Below the pieces are notes generated by a model. It was not told the DNA's origin and did not search any database. It saw only the letters and a list, made by a program, of their open reading frames with translations. From Helicobacter sp. 11S02596-1 (lineage in GTDB: Bacteria; Campylobacterota; Campylobacteria; Campylobacterales; Helicobacteraceae), in the NCBI RefSeq assembly GCF_002272825.1, contig NZ_MLAM01000003.1, positions 62,001 to 126,000 on the forward strand: a DNA stretch of 64,000 bases. The letters run 5' to 3'. The position numbers were made by a program, and so were the translations under genes. How positions within the stretch are numbered: position 1 is the stretch's first letter; each line of letters starts with the position of its first letter. This document shows positions 27,658 through 37,555 of the stretch, piece by piece.

Positions 27658-28417
27658 TTAGAAAAAAAATATTAAACTTGCCGTAGTTGTTATCGGATAT
27701 GACATTAGCTTTCCTCCCGATTCCAACACAGCCCAATCTATAGGTGGCTTATTCGTGCGAAGAGTTTCATAAACATAATACCTTGCCTCTAGTGGAATAG
27801 AACTTCTAAATAATGGAATTTTAACATTAAATAATAAGGCGAATCTCTGTAACCTTATACGAAAACCCAGATTATAATCCATAATAAATGATGTATTGAT
27901 ACCATTATCAGAAGATTCGTGATTTCTGCTAAAATCGTGAAAGGCAGGCTTTAACTCTTCTGATTCAATATAAATCATATAAAAATATAAACAATCGGGA
28001 GAATAACAACCTGAGGTAAATTCTTTTGCATATAGAGAATATTTCAGACCCAAATCAAAGCCTGTAATAATTGCAAAATTAGGCATATAGTCTTGCGGTT
28101 CAAAAACATAGTTTATTCCAGCGGTTAATGTTCCTTTATTGGGGTCATCGTGTGATAATAAAACAGACCCATTAAGATTTATTTGTATTCCATTAAAATC
28201 ATCAAAAATATATTCTCCGCCAGCAAAAAATTCTAAAGCTGGAACATTTTCTTTCCCTTTATCAGTATATTTTAAAAACTCAATATCGTATTTATCAAAC
28301 GAATATCCAAATCCAATACCCAAAAAGCTCCTATATCCTTCTGCATTTCCTGTCGAAAAAAGCCCGATAAAAAGAATCACTAAAACTGGTATTTTAATGG
28401 GGGGGGGGGTTAAGCAT
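27658..28417 (-). CDS. Outer-membrane protein with C11 tract, out of frame in this sequence
   Basis: About 250 residues if in frame. The best start is ATG 28417, with AAGGAATCTTT upstream. The 3rd codon onward enters eleven C residues (28409-28399). With C11 this start gives only MLNPPPH and a stop. With C10 it reads MLNPPP and then a proper signal peptide (IKIPVLVILFIGLFSTGNAEG) and a barrel-like protein (SFLGIGFGYSFDKY; LNYxFEPQDYMP-type strands; C-terminal ASLIFFF). The intact downstream frame can only be reached now from a TTG at 28470 lacking a ribosome site. So I read it as a phase-variable gene in the OFF state. Confidence 0.75.
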
Positions 28418-28510
28418 AAAGATTCCTTAATAAATTTAATTTTATAGCTCAAATGTCCATATAGTATCAAATTTAAGCTTAATTTAGTGTTTATTTTTGC
28501 ATCAACTCTT

Positions 28511-30457
28511 TCAAACAGGTTGCATTAACGCACGCAAGCGGTATTTAAACATCATCTTATCAAGTGCTTCCCAAATCACGAGCTTGGCATCTTCGTAAAA
28601 CCCGCCAATCATATCATTTGGCAAATGCAAACACGCTATCATTAGGCTTTGACACATATGTGCCAAAGACCCCTCTAGCAAAATCCCTACAAAAGGGGAT
28701 GTCGAACTCTTTTTCACACACGCCAAATTCACCCGATCAATCAAGGCAAAAACCTCGCGCTTGGTAGAAACAGAGGTTTTGAAAATCTCGATTATTTCAT
28801 CCTTGAAATCCGAAAGTTCCCCAGTATAGAGGTCTTCTCGCACATCTGTAAAAACCTCTTTGGGATTTTTTCTAAAATAACTCTTAATTTGCTTGATGAT
28901 TTTTTTCTTGTTGATTTTTGCCAAATCAAATTCTTCCGCACGTGTGGGTCTAGCCCCCTGTATATACGCCCCTTCGCCGAGATTTAATGCCATCTTTGGC
29001 CCAAAGGTTTTGATCGCTTGGGTGATCTGGTGCATTGAAAGTAAAAAAATCGAATCACTATAAACATTTTTATCAAAATTCCCCCGCACTACCATTGCAG
29101 AAGCAGGCAAAGCAAACGATTCCTTGCCATAAAAAGAATCCGAAGCGTGCTTACCAAACCCCTCAATATACCCACAATCCAAGCCACACATCAACACCTC
29201 ACTGCCTAGCTGGCAAGCGAGTGCAAAGCCCGCATTCCCTACAAAAGGCGCGCTATATTCGATCACGCTTTTAGAACACCCAAGATACCCGCTCGCACTC
29301 CCCCCACGCATAAAGATATATGCCTCTTTGGCAAAATCAAGCACGCTAGGATTTACCATATTCCCGCATATCAGGGGCGTATCCCCCAATGGAGCGTCTT
29401 GTAAAACGTCCAAAAGATAATCAATACGTTCGATCTCTATCTGAAAATCTGGGGTAATCCCATAAGCTTTCAAGGGCTTTAACGCCGTGCCACAGCTAAA
29501 AATAATCATCTTGTTTTGATTGCTTTTGATAAATGGGAGCAACCCATCGAGGCTCGCACCATTGCCTACGACACAAATAGGCGCATTCACACGCTTTGGC
29601 AAGCTCAAAACGGGATTTTTAAGGGTTTTGAATGCGATGTTTTTGAAGCTATTATCCACCCCAATCATCTCATCTTCAAAGCTCCCCCATCCCCTCGCAT
29701 TACTGGCATATTCCTCCTCGATGACCTTTTGAGCTGCATCGATTTTGGGGCTAGCATAAAGCTTGAGTTCAAGGCGCAAAAAATTATTAGTAATCTTTTT
29801 TTGGGCAAAAAAATTGCGGATAAAAAATTTGTCAATAAGGTCTTTGACAAAAATATAGCAACTTTTGGGCGATGTGGCATTGAAAAGCTCGCAATAATCG
29901 ACAAAATAGCAACTCACCCGAAAAATATCGACATTTTCTTCAAAAATAAGCAACGAATGAAAAAACACCCCACGTTCGCGAATAAATTCCAAAAACAACC
30001 CGCCCAATAGCCCAAAAATCGTTGTTGTTGGGAGAAAAGAATGGCTTAAATAATATTCTTTAATCCCCCCGTGCTTGTGCAATAAATCGATGAATTGGTT
30101 GCAAGCAGCGCCTGTAATGGGGAGCTTGGAAGTATCCATTTTGTCGAGATAAATATGATTGGTGTGGATTTTCCATTTTGCATTTGACACGGGCGAATGT
30201 GCCAAATCCTCACAAACCCGCACCATCTGATGCCCATTTTCATCGCAAGGATAGGTGAGTTGTTGGTTTTTGAGATTGATGATATTAAGCCCCTTTTCAT
30301 CAAACAAGAGATTATATTCGCTTGGCGGGGTTTTGAGCGTGTCAAAAAGTCGCGGGGAAGTCTGCTGGAAAAACTCCATATTCTTGGCAAATCTTTTTGA
30401 GATCTCATTCTCAATCTCGGATTTATCATTGTTTTTCAAAATTTCCAAAAGTGTCAT
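28511..30457 (-). CDS. Motility accessory factor (Maf), DUF115 family
   Basis: A 648-residue protein of the Maf/DUF115 family; its core begins near residue 300 with ICVVGNGASLDGLLPFI and continues FSCGTALKPLKAYGITPDF and FVGNAGFALACQLGSEVLMCGLD (split). In Campylobacter and Helicobacter these proteins attach pseudaminic acid-type sugars to flagellin and are needed for motile flagella. Length fits the family. No other flagellar gene is in the window. Confidence 0.88.
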   Translation of the reverse strand: MTLLEILKNNDKSEIENEISKRFAKNMEFFQQTSPRLFDTLKTPPSEYNLLFDEKGLNIINLKNQQLTYPCDENGHQMVRVCEDLAHSPVSNAKWKIHTNHIYLDKMDTSKLPITGAACNQFIDLLHKHGGIKEYYLSHSFLPTTTIFGLLGGLFLEFIRERGVFFHSLLIFEENVDIFRVSCYFVDYCELFNATSPKSCYIFVKDLIDKFFIRNFFAQKKITNNFLRLELKLYASPKIDAAQKVIEEEYASNARGWGSFEDEMIGVDNSFKNIAFKTLKNPVLSLPKRVNAPICVVGNGASLDGLLPFIKSNQNKMIIFSCGTALKPLKAYGITPDFQIEIERIDYLLDVLQDAPLGDTPLICGNMVNPSVLDFAKEAYIFMRGGSASGYLGCSKSVIEYSAPFVGNAGFALACQLGSEVLMCGLDCGYIEGFGKHASDSFYGKESFALPASAMVVRGNFDKNVYSDSIFLLSMHQITQAIKTFGPKMALNLGEGAYIQGARPTRAEEFDLAKINKKKIIKQIKSYFRKNPKEVFTDVREDLYTGELSDFKDEIIEIFKTSVSTKREVFALIDRVNLACVKKSSTSPFVGILLEGSLAHMCQSLMIACLHLPNDMIGGFYEDAKLVIWEALDKMMFKYRLRALMQPV

Positions 30458-30617
30458 TCCAATCCTTGAGATAAAGTTATTTTTTGATTAATTTGATGAA
30501 TTATTTTATATTTTATTGAACTTTTTTCATCAAAATCGCTTGAATTTCCCCCTAAGCTTAAGCTGTTAAAATGATGGTCTCAAAACGATTTTCAAAATGT
30601 ATCAAAACGAGGCTAAG

Positions 30618-30836
30618 ATGTCAAAATTTGCCTATTTATTCAAAAAGTTTTCTCTATTGTATATTGAGGGGTTCAAAACAATGCAGTTGGGAAAAACGCT
30701 TTGGAAGATTATCATTATCAAGCTAATTGTGATGTTTGGGATTTTGAAAATCTTTATATTTGATAAAAACATTGACAATATGTTCAGCACCAACGAACAA
30801 AAAAGTGCTTTTGTGTTAGAAAACTTAACAAAATAA
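30618..30836 (+). CDS. DUF4492 small membrane protein upstream of cydA
   Basis: A 72-residue protein with one hydrophobic segment (LWKIIIIKLIVMFGILKIFIF, split: IIIIKLIVMFGILKI). Start at 30618 is preferred over 30597 because GAGGCTAAG precedes it. It ends 9 bases before cydA, whose ribosome site (AAGGAG) overlaps that gap. I match it to DUF4492, which occurs in front of cydAB in this group; a role as small cytochrome bd subunit, in analogy with CydX, is inference. Confidence 0.75.
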   Translation: MSKFAYLFKKFSLLYIEGFKTMQLGKTLWKIIIIKLIVMFGILKIFIFDKNIDNMFSTNEQKSAFVLENLTK

Positions 30837-30845
30837 GGAGAAAGT

Positions 30846-32420
30846 ATGGATTTTTCAAGCGTGGATTACTCAAGGGCGCAATTTGGTCTGACTGCCCTGT
30901 ATCATTTCTTGTTTGTGCCCTTGACGCTTGGGCTTTCTTTTATCATCGCCATAATGGAAAGTATCTATGTCAAGACTGGCAAAGAGGAATGGAAAAAGAT
31001 CACGAAATTTTGGATGGGGCTTTTTGGGGTAAATTTCGCTATCGGGGTGGCTACGGGCATTATTATGGAGTTTGAATTTGGCACAAACTGGGCAAATTAT
31101 TCTTGGTTTGTGGGTGATATTTTTGGCGCGCCCTTAGCCGTTGAGGGGATTATGGCGTTTTTCTTGGAAGCGACATTTTTTGCGGTGATGTTTTTTGGCT
31201 GGGACAAAGTGTCAAAAAAATTCCACCTGCTTTCTACGTGGCTTGTGGCGATCGGGAGTAATCTGAGTGCGTTTTGGATACTCGTTGCTAATGCCTGGAT
31301 GCAATACCCCATCGGCACGACATTCAACCCACAAAGTGCCAGAAATGAGATGACAAGCTTTTGGGATGTCGCCCTCTCGCCTGTGGCGATCTCAAAGTTT
31401 TTGCATACCATCGGGAGTGGTTATGTCATCAGTGCGTTGTTTGTGATGGGTGTATCGGCTTTTTTCCTTTTAAAAAACAGGGATTTTTGGGCAGCCAAAA
31501 AAAGCTTGATTATAGGGGCGAGCTTTGGGCTTATCACAGCGATTTTTTTGATGTTTAGCGGGGATGAGAGTGCTTATCGGGTTACCCAACACCAGCCGAT
31601 GAAACTCGCAGCGATGGAGGGGATTTACAAAGGCGAGGAGCGGGCTTCTTTGGTTGCCTTTGGGATTTTAAACCCCAAAAAACAGCCTGGGGATGATCAA
31701 GAAACATTTTTATTCAATCTTCAAATCCCTTATGCCCTCTCCATACTAGGCAATCGCTCAATTGATAGCTTCGTGCCTGGAATCGATGATCTCATCTATG
31801 GGAATGAGAAATTTTCCATCCCGCCAATGCAAGAACGACTTGAAAGTGGCAAGCTAGCTAGGGAAGCACTCAAAGACTACAAAGAAGCCAAAGCCCAAAA
31901 TAACACCCAAGCCTTGCAGAATGCCCAGAGTATCTTGGAAGCAAATATGAAGAATTTTGGCTATGGCTTTTTAGATGATGTCAAAGATACTATCCCGCCG
32001 ATTGCTACGACATTTTATAGCTTCCATTTGATGGTAGCATTGGGGAGTTATTTTTTGGTTTTATTTATCGTGGTGCTTTATTTGAGTATGGCAAATTCGA
32101 TCGAAAAATACAAAAAAATCCTCTGGCTTTGTGTGTTGAGTATCCCTTTGGGCTATATCGCTGCAGAAGCGGGTTGGATAGTCGCCGAAGTGGGTCGGCA
32201 ACCTTGGGCGATCCAAGATTTGATGCCAGTAAGGATCGCAGCGACCCATCTCTCAAGCGTGAATGTCGGTATTTCGCTCGTGATATTTGCGGTCCTTTTT
32301 ACCGCACTTTTGATTGCTGAAATCTCGATTATGCTTAAACAAATCAAATTGGGTTTTGAAAATCCTATGTTCTTCAAATCCACACACCAAAAGGGGCAAA
32401 AGGAGGGGCAAGATGTTTGA
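30846..32420 (+). CDS. cydA: Cytochrome bd quinol oxidase subunit I
   Basis: A 524-residue inner-membrane subunit binding the three haems. It opens with SRAQFGLTALYHFLFVPLTLG (split) with the first haem-ligand His, has the KFLHTIGSGYVISALF helix and the quinol-site region, and the conserved EAGWIVAEVGRQPWAI near residue 440. A Q-loop region around 260-370 is moderate in length. Gives high-affinity O2 respiration for microaerobic life. Cotranscribed with the DUF4492 gene and cydB. Confidence 0.96.
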   Translation: MDFSSVDYSRAQFGLTALYHFLFVPLTLGLSFIIAIMESIYVKTGKEEWKKITKFWMGLFGVNFAIGVATGIIMEFEFGTNWANYSWFVGDIFGAPLAVEGIMAFFLEATFFAVMFFGWDKVSKKFHLLSTWLVAIGSNLSAFWILVANAWMQYPIGTTFNPQSARNEMTSFWDVALSPVAISKFLHTIGSGYVISALFVMGVSAFFLLKNRDFWAAKKSLIIGASFGLITAIFLMFSGDESAYRVTQHQPMKLAAMEGIYKGEERASLVAFGILNPKKQPGDDQETFLFNLQIPYALSILGNRSIDSFVPGIDDLIYGNEKFSIPPMQERLESGKLAREALKDYKEAKAQNNTQALQNAQSILEANMKNFGYGFLDDVKDTIPPIATTFYSFHLMVALGSYFLVLFIVVLYLSMANSIEKYKKILWLCVLSIPLGYIAAEAGWIVAEVGRQPWAIQDLMPVRIAATHLSSVNVGISLVIFAVLFTALLIAEISIMLKQIKLGFENPMFFKSTHQKGQKEGQDV

Positions 32421-33552
32421 GGTATGGAGTTTGCACCAACTGCAGGTTTATTGGTGGTGTATCATCAGTTTGTTGGGTGGTTTGCTGGTGATGATGTTTT
32501 TTGTCCAAGGTGGGCAATCGCTTTTAGGCACGCTCGCAAAGACAGAATTGGAAAAAACCCTCATCATCAATTCGCTTGGTCGCAAATGGGAATTGACTTT
32601 CACAACATTGGTTTTGTTTGGCGGGGCAGCATTTGCGGCGTTTCCGTTGTTTTATGCTACGAGTTTTGGCGGGGCATATTGGGTGTGGCTGTGTATTTTG
32701 TTTTGCTTCATTCTGCAGGCTGTCGCTTATGAGTTTAGGAGTAAGCCTGCGAATGTCTGGGGCAAAAAAACTTATGAGATATTTTTATATATCAATGGGT
32801 ATTTAGGGGTCTTTCTCATCGGCGTGGCGGTCAGCACGTTTTTTTCAGGCTCGAGTTTCGAGCTAGGCGAGCATAATTTTGTATATTGGCAAAGCCCATT
32901 TCGTGGTCTTGAGCAATTGCAAAACCCCGCAAATTACCTGCTCGGCTTTGCGCTTGTGTTTCTCTCACGAATCCTTGGGGCGAGCTATCTTTTCAATCAT
33001 ATCGATCAAATCATCATCAGGCAACGAGCCAAGCGAGCCATCCTTATCAACACATTGCTTTTCTTGCCATTTTTTCTTGGGTTTGTTGCTTGGATATGCC
33101 TCAAAGATGGCTTTCATATCGTCAAAAATGGAGAAAATATCGGGGAGATTGTGATGGTGAGCCACCAATATTTTCTTGCTTTTATAGAACAACCTTATTT
33201 GCTTGCGATATTCCTCATCGGGGTCATCGGGGTATTATTGGGCATTTATTTGAATGTCTTTAAAGACTATACACGATCAATTTTTATCCTCGGGGCGGGC
33301 AGTGTTCTTGCGGTAATGGCGGTGTTTTTGAATGTCGGCTTGGGAGGGAGTGCATTTTATCCATCCACCTACGCACTTTCAAGTTCGCTCACCATTATGA
33401 ATGCATCTTCAAGCCATTACACACTCGTGGCGATGAGCTATGTATCGCTATTTATCCCCTTTGTGCTTGCTTATATCGTGTATGTTTGGTATTGTATGGA
33501 TAGGGTCAAAATCAGCGAAGAAGAAATCAAAAAATCCGAACACCTTTATTAG
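32413..33552 (+). CDS. cydB: Cytochrome bd quinol oxidase subunit II
   Basis: A 379-residue multi-helix subunit (MFEVWSLHQLQVYWWCIISL start). The ATG at 32413 overlaps the cydA end by 8 bases and has GAGGGGCAAG upstream, so an earlier in-frame codon inside cydA is rejected. Typical CydB features: GGAAFAAFPLFYATSFGG-like first helices, RSKPANVWG, and a C-terminal tail SHYTLVAMSYVSLFIPFVLAY. Repeat array 4 starts just after its stop. Confidence 0.94.
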   Translation: MFEVWSLHQLQVYWWCIISLLGGLLVMMFFVQGGQSLLGTLAKTELEKTLIINSLGRKWELTFTTLVLFGGAAFAAFPLFYATSFGGAYWVWLCILFCFILQAVAYEFRSKPANVWGKKTYEIFLYINGYLGVFLIGVAVSTFFSGSSFELGEHNFVYWQSPFRGLEQLQNPANYLLGFALVFLSRILGASYLFNHIDQIIIRQRAKRAILINTLLFLPFFLGFVAWICLKDGFHIVKNGENIGEIVMVSHQYFLAFIEQPYLLAIFLIGVIGVLLGIYLNVFKDYTRSIFILGAGSVLAVMAVFLNVGLGGSAFYPSTYALSSSLTIMNASSSHYTLVAMSYVSLFIPFVLAYIVYVWYCMDRVKISEEEIKKSEHLY

Positions 33553-34500
33553 TTACTCGGTCTTTCATTATATAGACTCGGTTCGCTAGGGCGAACCTGA
33601 AGACCACTTCGGGCAGTAAAACTGCCCTACGTTCCTAAAGTAACCATCTCATATTCAAGCAAGCTTGAATATTGGAGATAAATTTTAGAGGTTTTTATTA
33701 TGCTTTACTCGATTTGTTTAAAAACAAACCTGAAGACCGCTCCAAGAGGCAAAGCCTCTTTTCGTTCCTAAAGTTCAGAGTTAATTTATGCTTTATTCCC
33801 AAAGGCTCTCGCCTGCTGGCTTTTTTTAATGCTTTAAACTTTTTAATCGCAAAAGAAATTTCACCCGCCCGCCCGTTGTTTATCCCACCCCTAACCTGCC
33901 GTCTGCTATGCCCTTGCGGGCATATACGCATCGGCGTGCGAGGCTACCAGAGCCAAGCAGTTGGCTCTGGCTTACGCCTCTCCCCCAATTAACCCACGAA
34001 AAGAATAAGCCTCCGTTCCTTTTCGGCTCAAATATTTATCGATGGGAGGGGAAGTCGTTTGCTTGTGTCCTTTAGGAACAGGAGGAGCATTAAAAAAGAT
34101 AACTGCTTGTCTTAACTAGCTCCGCACGGCGATGGTTTTATGCGACTATCAGAAGCATAGCAATACGCCCAAACCTTAATTGCTTGCCCGAAATGGTCTT
34201 CAGATTCAGTTTTTCAAAACTGAATCGAGTAAAAAATAATAAAACAAAATCGGCGGTCGCACTACTGCAACCTTGTTTCCGATTTTTCACAGCACACAAG
34301 CACGACAAAAGAACATTTATTTTTACTCGGTTTGTTTTGAAAAAACAGACCTGAAGACCGCTCCGCAAGATATGAAATCTTGCAACGTTGCTAAAGTATT
34401 CTAACCCACCCGCCCGATTTATTCCAAACTAACGTAAAAATACCAACCCAAGTCAGGCGGGCAAAGTTTCAAAGGTTTTATAAAAAAGTTTAATTTTGAT
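33553..34500. repeat. Structured-repeat array 4 (between cydB and pgk)
   Basis: No gene recognised. Order: complete plus A-unit (33560-33695), two-hairpin plus A-unit (33696-33778), a degenerate stretch with GCCCGCCCG, minus B module (33897-33985), AT-rich spacer, plus B module (34082-34175), minus A fragment (34193-34240), a unique stretch, plus A-unit with hairpins 1-2 (34318-34400), and a C-like end with CCACCCGCCCG. The last 40 bases before pgk hold its promoter-like GATAAAAT (34498-34505). Confidence 0.85.
33560..33695 (+). repeat. A-unit, complete
   Basis: Hairpin 1 at 33580-33597 (GGTTCGC / GCGAACC), hairpin 2 at 33611-33627 (GGGCAG / CTGCCC, loop TAAAA), hairpin 3 at 33646-33679 (ATCTCATATTCAAG / CTTGAATAT...GAGAT). 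All three arms are perfectly paired. Confidence 0.88.
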
Positions 34501-34540
34501 AAAATTACGTTTTTAATATTTTATTCAAAAAGGATTCTCT

Positions 34541-35752
34541 ATGCTACAAGTCGCTAGTATCACGCTAATGCAGCAAACAAAGAGCATCCGTGATGTCATT
34601 ATCGCTGATAAAAAAATCTTGATTCGGGTCGATTTCAACGTCCCAATGGATAAGGATTTTAACATTTCTGATGACACACGTATGCGAGAAGCCCTCCCAA
34701 CGATTGATTATTGTATCGATAATAATGCCCAATCCATCATCCTCGTGAGCCATCTTGGGCGCCCCAAAGACAAAAATCCCGAATTTTCACTCAAACACAT
34801 CCTCAAGCGCCTAGAAAGGCTTTTGGGTAGAGATGTCGCATTTGCAGATAATATCGAATCTGCTCGCATACTCCAAAACACACTGCCTAAAGGCGGGGTT
34901 ATCTTGCTAGAAAATATCCGTTTTTATGAGGGTGAGGAAAAAAACTCTCAAGAGCTTAGCGAAGAGCTCGCAAGCTTGTGCGATATCTATGTCAATGACG
35001 CTTTTGGCACCAGCCACCGCGCACATTCTAGCACGTATGGCGTGGCGGGGTTTGTGAAAGAAAAAGTTGCGGGGCTTTTGCTCAAAAAAGAAATCGATTC
35101 ATTTGCCAAAGCACTGGCAAACCCCCTCAAGCCCGTTTTGCTCATCGTTGGGGGGAGCAAGGTAAGCTCCAAGCTCGATCTCCTCTTTAATATCTTAGAT
35201 GTCGTCGATAAAATCATCATCGGCGGGGCAATGAGCAATACTTTCCTCAAAGCCCTAGGATACGATATGCAAAAATCCCTGATTGAAGAAGCGCTCATTG
35301 AAGATGCAAAAAAAATCCTCAGCCTTGCCAAAACAAAAAATGTCAAGATTTATTTGCCTGTCGATGTCGTCAGCACCGATGATATCAAAGAACACAAAAA
35401 CATAAAAATCACCCCCGCCCAAGATGTGCCTGAAGGCTATATGGCTGTAGATATGGGGCCAGCGACTACGAAGCTTTTTGCCCAAGTGGTGCATTCTAGC
35501 CAGACTATCATCTGGAATGGCCCGCTTGGAATCTATGAAATCTCGCAGTTTTCACGTGGGACATTCAATATCGCCCATTCGATTGCTGATACCTATGCGT
35601 TTTCTCTTATCGGCGGGGGCGATACCGCTGATGCGATCGATAAAGCCGGCGAGAGGGATAATATGAGTTTTATTTCGACCGGTGGCGGGGCTTCTTTGGA
35701 ACTGCTAGAAGGTAAAATTTTACCCGCATTTGAGGTATTGGATAAAAAATAA
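34541..35752 (+). CDS. pgk: Phosphoglycerate kinase
   Basis: A 403-residue ATP-generating glycolytic kinase. Signatures: RVDFNVPMDKDFNISDDTR near residue 28, SHLGRPK, the LLENIRFYEGEE segment, VGGSKVSSK, GAMSNTFLKALGY and the C-terminal nucleotide motif IGGGDTADAIDKAG with FISTGGGASLELLEGK. ATG at 34541 has AAAAGGATTCTCT upstream; the second Met at 34568 is possible but lacks a ribosome site. pgk-corA-terC-like is the H. pylori order as I recall it. Confidence 0.97.
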   Translation: MLQVASITLMQQTKSIRDVIIADKKILIRVDFNVPMDKDFNISDDTRMREALPTIDYCIDNNAQSIILVSHLGRPKDKNPEFSLKHILKRLERLLGRDVAFADNIESARILQNTLPKGGVILLENIRFYEGEEKNSQELSEELASLCDIYVNDAFGTSHRAHSSTYGVAGFVKEKVAGLLLKKEIDSFAKALANPLKPVLLIVGGSKVSSKLDLLFNILDVVDKIIIGGAMSNTFLKALGYDMQKSLIEEALIEDAKKILSLAKTKNVKIYLPVDVVSTDDIKEHKNIKITPAQDVPEGYMAVDMGPATTKLFAQVVHSSQTIIWNGPLGIYEISQFSRGTFNIAHSIADTYAFSLIGGGDTADAIDKAGERDNMSFISTGGGASLELLEGKILPAFEVLDKK

Positions 35753-35870
35753 GTTATCATTAGTGATATTGATTAGCAGAGCTGAGGATTTTTGGTTCGA
35801 TGGTGGTGAGGCTTGCGGGCTGTTGGTAGCGATAAATCTGCAAGGTAAAATGAGATAAAAAGGTGAAAAT

Positions 35871-36833
35871 ATGATGAATGTATTTATGAAAAAAAAATCA
35901 CTTGTATCGCGAGAAAGTTTTCACAGCACCGAAGATATCCGCCTAGATGATGGTATTATCCTTTGGATCGATCTTTTGCACCCCACCAGCGAGGAAGTCT
36001 CCTATATCGCAAAAACCTATATGCTTGATATTCCCACCAAAGAAGAACGTGAAGAAATCGAGCAAAGTGCGAGGTATTGGGAAGATAGCACCAGCATCAC
36101 CATCAATACCTACTTTTTAATGCGGGATTCTGAGCTAGAGCTCCACAACCAAACGGTTACATTTATCCTCTATAAGGGCATTTTATTCACGATCCGTTAC
36201 AATGAATTTAAGGTTTTTGATGAAATCCAACAGCGTGTTTTAGCCAGCCCCAAAAACTTTGAAGATGGCTTTGATCTGGTGAGTAAAATCTTTGAAGTGC
36301 GTGTGGAAAAAGACGCTGATTTGCTTGAAAGTGCGGGCAGGGAAACGAGCGAACTGCGAAAAAATGTTGTTTTTAATGAAAAAAATCTCGATCATACAGA
36401 TATTCTCACCAAACTTTCTATCCTCCAAGAACTCAATATGGGCTTGCGGGACTCGCTTTTTGACAAACGCCGTGCCATTACCGCACTCCTCAAAAGCGAT
36501 AAGGTCGATATGGATGTCAAAAAAAATCTCACCATTGTCCTCAAAGACATCAATTCGCTTGTCGAATTTACCACGGTGAATATGAATGTTTTGGATAATG
36601 TCCAGAGCCTTTTTACCAGCCAAATCAATGTCGAACAAAACAAGATTATCAAGGTTTTTACCGTGGCGACAATGGCGATGATGCCCCCTACTCTCATTGG
36701 GACAATCTATGGGATGAATTTTGAGAATATGCCCGAACTGCATTGGGAATTTGGCTATCCCCTCGCCATATTGGTGATGATAATTTCGACGATTTTGCCC
36801 GTGATTTATTTCAAGAAAAAAGGCTGGTTGTAG
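35871..36833 (+). CDS. corA: CorA-type magnesium/cobalt transporter
   Basis: A 320-residue CorA protein. The long N-terminal cytoplasmic funnel domain is followed by two C-terminal transmembrane helices. The hallmark [18 protein letters not shown] (GMN at the end of TM1) is near residue 283 and the basic tail FKKKGWL closes the protein. Forms a homopentameric Mg2+ channel in the inner membrane. Ribosome site AAAAGG 7 bases before the ATG. Followed with a one-base overlap by the TerC-like gene. Confidence 0.95.
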   Translation: MMNVFMKKKSLVSRESFHSTEDIRLDDGIILWIDLLHPTSEEVSYIAKTYMLDIPTKEEREEIEQSARYWEDSTSITINTYFLMRDSELELHNQTVTFILYKGILFTIRYNEFKVFDEIQQRVLASPKNFEDGFDLVSKIFEVRVEKDADLLESAGRETSELRKNVVFNEKNLDHTDILTKLSILQELNMGLRDSLFDKRRAITALLKSDKVDMDVKKNLTIVLKDINSLVEFTTVNMNVLDNVQSLFTSQINVEQNKIIKVFTVATMAMMPPTLIGTIYGMNFENMPELHWEFGYPLAILVMIISTILPVIYFKKKGWL

Positions 36834-37552
36834 TGCTGGAGTGGATTTTTGACCCCAGTGCTTGGGTGGCTTTGGCGACATTGACCCTGCTAGAAATCAT
36901 CTTAGGGATCGATAATATTATCTTTATTGCCATCATCGTAGCCAAACTCCCCGCTCAAAAGCGCGATAAAGCCAGAATATTAGGCTTAGCTTTGGCAATG
37001 CTCACACGTATCGCCTTGCTCGCCTCGCTTTTTTGGATGATGCAACTCACACGCCCACTTTTTGAAATCCTAGGCAATGCCATCTCTGGCAGGGATATTA
37101 TCTTGATTTTAGGCGGGCTTTTTTTGATTTATAAAAGCACCGATGAAATCCACGCCCAACTCAATCCTGCTTCTTTAGAAAACGAACAAGCCCCGCAAAA
37201 AAGCCTTGGTTTTTTCTCTGCCCTTTTGCAAATTGCCATCTTGGATATTATCTTTTCGCTCGATTCTGTCATCACAGCTGTGGGGATGGCAGAGCATTTG
37301 CCTGTGATGGTGATGGCGATCGTGCTAGCTGTGGGGGTGATGATGGTGGCATCCAAAAGTATTTCGAGGTTTATCGAAGCAAATCCGACCATCAAAACCC
37401 TCGCCTTGGCATTTTTGTTACTCGTTGGTATTGCGTTGGTGGCTGATGGGCTGGACTTTCATATCCCCAAGGGTTATATCTATTTTGCGATGGCATTTTC
37501 TTTGGGCGTAGAATGTATCAATATCTATGCGGGCAAAAAACACAAAAAATAA
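36833..37552 (+). CDS. TerC-family integral membrane protein
   Basis: About 239 residues, seven to eight hydrophobic segments. Family motifs: LEIILGIDNIIF near residue 20 and FSLDSVITAVGM near 145, both with the conserved acidic residues. Start GTG 36833 overlaps the corA stop (TAGTG). TerC-like proteins are linked to metal handling (tellurite resistance, Mn2+ export); beside corA a role in cation homeostasis is a fair inference. H. pylori has the same pair. Confidence 0.88.
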   Translation: MLEWIFDPSAWVALATLTLLEIILGIDNIIFIAIIVAKLPAQKRDKARILGLALAMLTRIALLASLFWMMQLTRPLFEILGNAISGRDIILILGGLFLIYKSTDEIHAQLNPASLENEQAPQKSLGFFSALLQIAILDIIFSLDSVITAVGMAEHLPVMVMAIVLAVGVMMVASKSISRFIEANPTIKTLALAFLLLVGIALVADGLDFHIPKGYIYFAMAFSLGVECINIYAGKKHKK

Positions 37553-37555
37553 TGG

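Noticed and set aside
28440..28470. TTG 28470 as the true start of the outer-membrane gene
   Set aside because: No ribosome site and a hydrophilic prefix before the signal peptide; ATG 28417 has a strong site.
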